This document shows positions 5,360-5,753 of a DNA stretch of 5,753 nucleotides, piece by piece. The first letter of the stretch is position 1; every line of letters starts with the position of its first letter. Both the position numbers and the translations under genes were made by a program. The stretch is taken from assembly GCA_947311455.1 (NCBI GenBank), contig CAMZKY010000254.1:1-5753 (forward strand), in the 5' to 3' direction. Source of the stretch: an uncultured Marinosulfonomonas sp. (GTDB taxonomy: Bacteria > Pseudomonadota > Alphaproteobacteria > Rhodobacterales > Rhodobacteraceae). Under the pieces are notes generated by a model. It did no database searches and was not told where the DNA came from. It saw nothing but the letters and a program-made list of their open reading frames with translations.

Positions 5360-5390
5360 CGGAGGCACCGTGAGGTGGCTCGGTTTGTTT
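5360..5390 (+). terminator. Probable rho-independent terminator of the hydrolase gene
   Basis: CGGAGGCACC (5360-5369) can fold onto GGTGGCTCGG (5374-5383) around a GTGA loop. Eight of ten pairs are Watson-Crick, with two G-G mismatches, and TTTGTTT follows at 5384-5390. It lies 31 bp after the hydrolase stop and abuts the second IS3 end. The mismatches lower the confidence. Confidence 0.5.
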
Positions 5391-5753
5391 GAACCGTATC
5401 CTCGGGTTTGTTAAGTGGACATCTGCATTTTCTAAGCCGCTATCCGATTTCGCTGTGCAGGCGTTCATTGTTGTACCTGTTCACCCATTTCAGGGTTTCC
5501 CATTCAATCTGGCCCACAGATTTCCATGGGCCGAGAAAGTTGATGACTTCGGATTTAAACAGGCCGATTGTACTCTTAGCCAGCGCGTTATCGAATGGAC
5601 CTCCCACACTACCGACGGAAGGGGCGATCCCGGATTCAGCCAATCGTTCGGTGTATTTTATGGCCAGATATTGCGAACCCCTATCCGAATGATGGATCAG
5701 ATTGTCCGCTTCAGATGGGCAGCGCTGGCAAATCGCCTGGTTCAAAGCATCCA
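5390..5753 (-). mobile_element. 3' part of a second IS3-family element
   Basis: The right end is placed at 5390. There the plus strand reads TGAACCGTATCCTCGGGTT, the TG-initial form and TGAACCG...GGGTTT pattern I know from terminal repeats of many alphaproteobacterial IS3 elements. From there inward lies the C-terminal half of an OrfB transposase. The rest of the element continues past the window. It is a different lineage from the IS3 copy at the other end, since its core motifs differ (HHSDRGSQYLAIKYTERLAE against SQFTSHEFTQVLKD). The two therefore do not make a matched composite transposon. Confidence 0.75.
5440..5753 (-). pseudogene. IS3-family transposase orfB, C-terminal part with a mutated active site
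   Basis: The frame enters from beyond the window and ends at 5440. Numbering from its Met at 5745, it holds the second catalytic Asp D21 in HHSDRGSQY. Exactly 36 residues later, where the DD(35)E glutamate must be, stands K57 in DNALAKSTIGLFK; relatives have DNALAE. The codon is AAG, one change from GAG. Downstream ETLKWVNRYNNERLHSEIG ends in a TAG. Relatives continue with about 20 more residues (an IPPAE...YY type tail), and only ~50 bp remain before the element end, so a small deletion probably removed the tail. The protein should be inactive for transposition. The N-terminal part and orfA cannot be judged. Confidence 0.85.

Noticed and set aside
113..5753. A composite transposon made by the two flanking IS3-family elements
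   Set aside because: The two transposases belong to different IS3 lineages and their ends differ, so they could not mobilise the segment jointly.

Overview
The window looks like part of an alphaproteobacterial chromosome, possibly from the marine Rhodobacteraceae/roseobacter type. This rests on the gene content (methionine gamma-lyase divergent from an Lrp-type regulator), on protein and insertion-sequence (IS) styles familiar from that group, and on moderate GC. It is an inference, because there is no rRNA or other phylogenetic marker here.

Layout: (1) 1-~112 is the start of an IS630-family transposase gene on the minus strand, cut by the window edge. (2) ~113-1264 is a decayed IS3-family element on the minus strand. 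Its orfA has at least two frameshifts. Its orfB stays open but has lost the second catalytic aspartate and its C-terminus, the latter apparently through insertion of the IS630 element. (3) 1272-2474 (minus) is a full-length methionine gamma-lyase, and 2600-3070 (plus) is an Lrp/AsnC regulator. They are divergent across a 125-bp intergenic region that holds two inverted repeats. (4) 3097-3891 (minus) encodes an exported protein of unknown function. (5) 3892-4150 is a gene-free control region with a 20-bp hairpin/operator and a perfect 12-bp palindrome that overlaps a possible promoter. (6) 4151-5329 (plus) is an intact serine beta-lactamase-fold hydrolase without a signal peptide, followed by a probable terminator. 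(7) ~5390-5753 is the 3' part of a second, unrelated IS3-family element on the minus strand. Its catalytic glutamate is replaced by lysine and its C-terminus is shortened.

The four intact genes thus form a segment of about 4.1 kb bracketed by dead IS elements. The clearest functional unit is the lyase/regulator pair: the lyase splits methionine into methanethiol, 2-oxobutanoate and ammonia, and the adjacent Lrp protein probably senses an amino acid and controls it. Nothing in the sequence links the exported protein or the hydrolase to that pathway beyond proximity. I see no tRNA, rRNA, CRISPR array or defence or secretion system, and no convincing new multi-gene system. The most useful points are the mode of IS decay, the candidate operators and the exported protein of unknown function.
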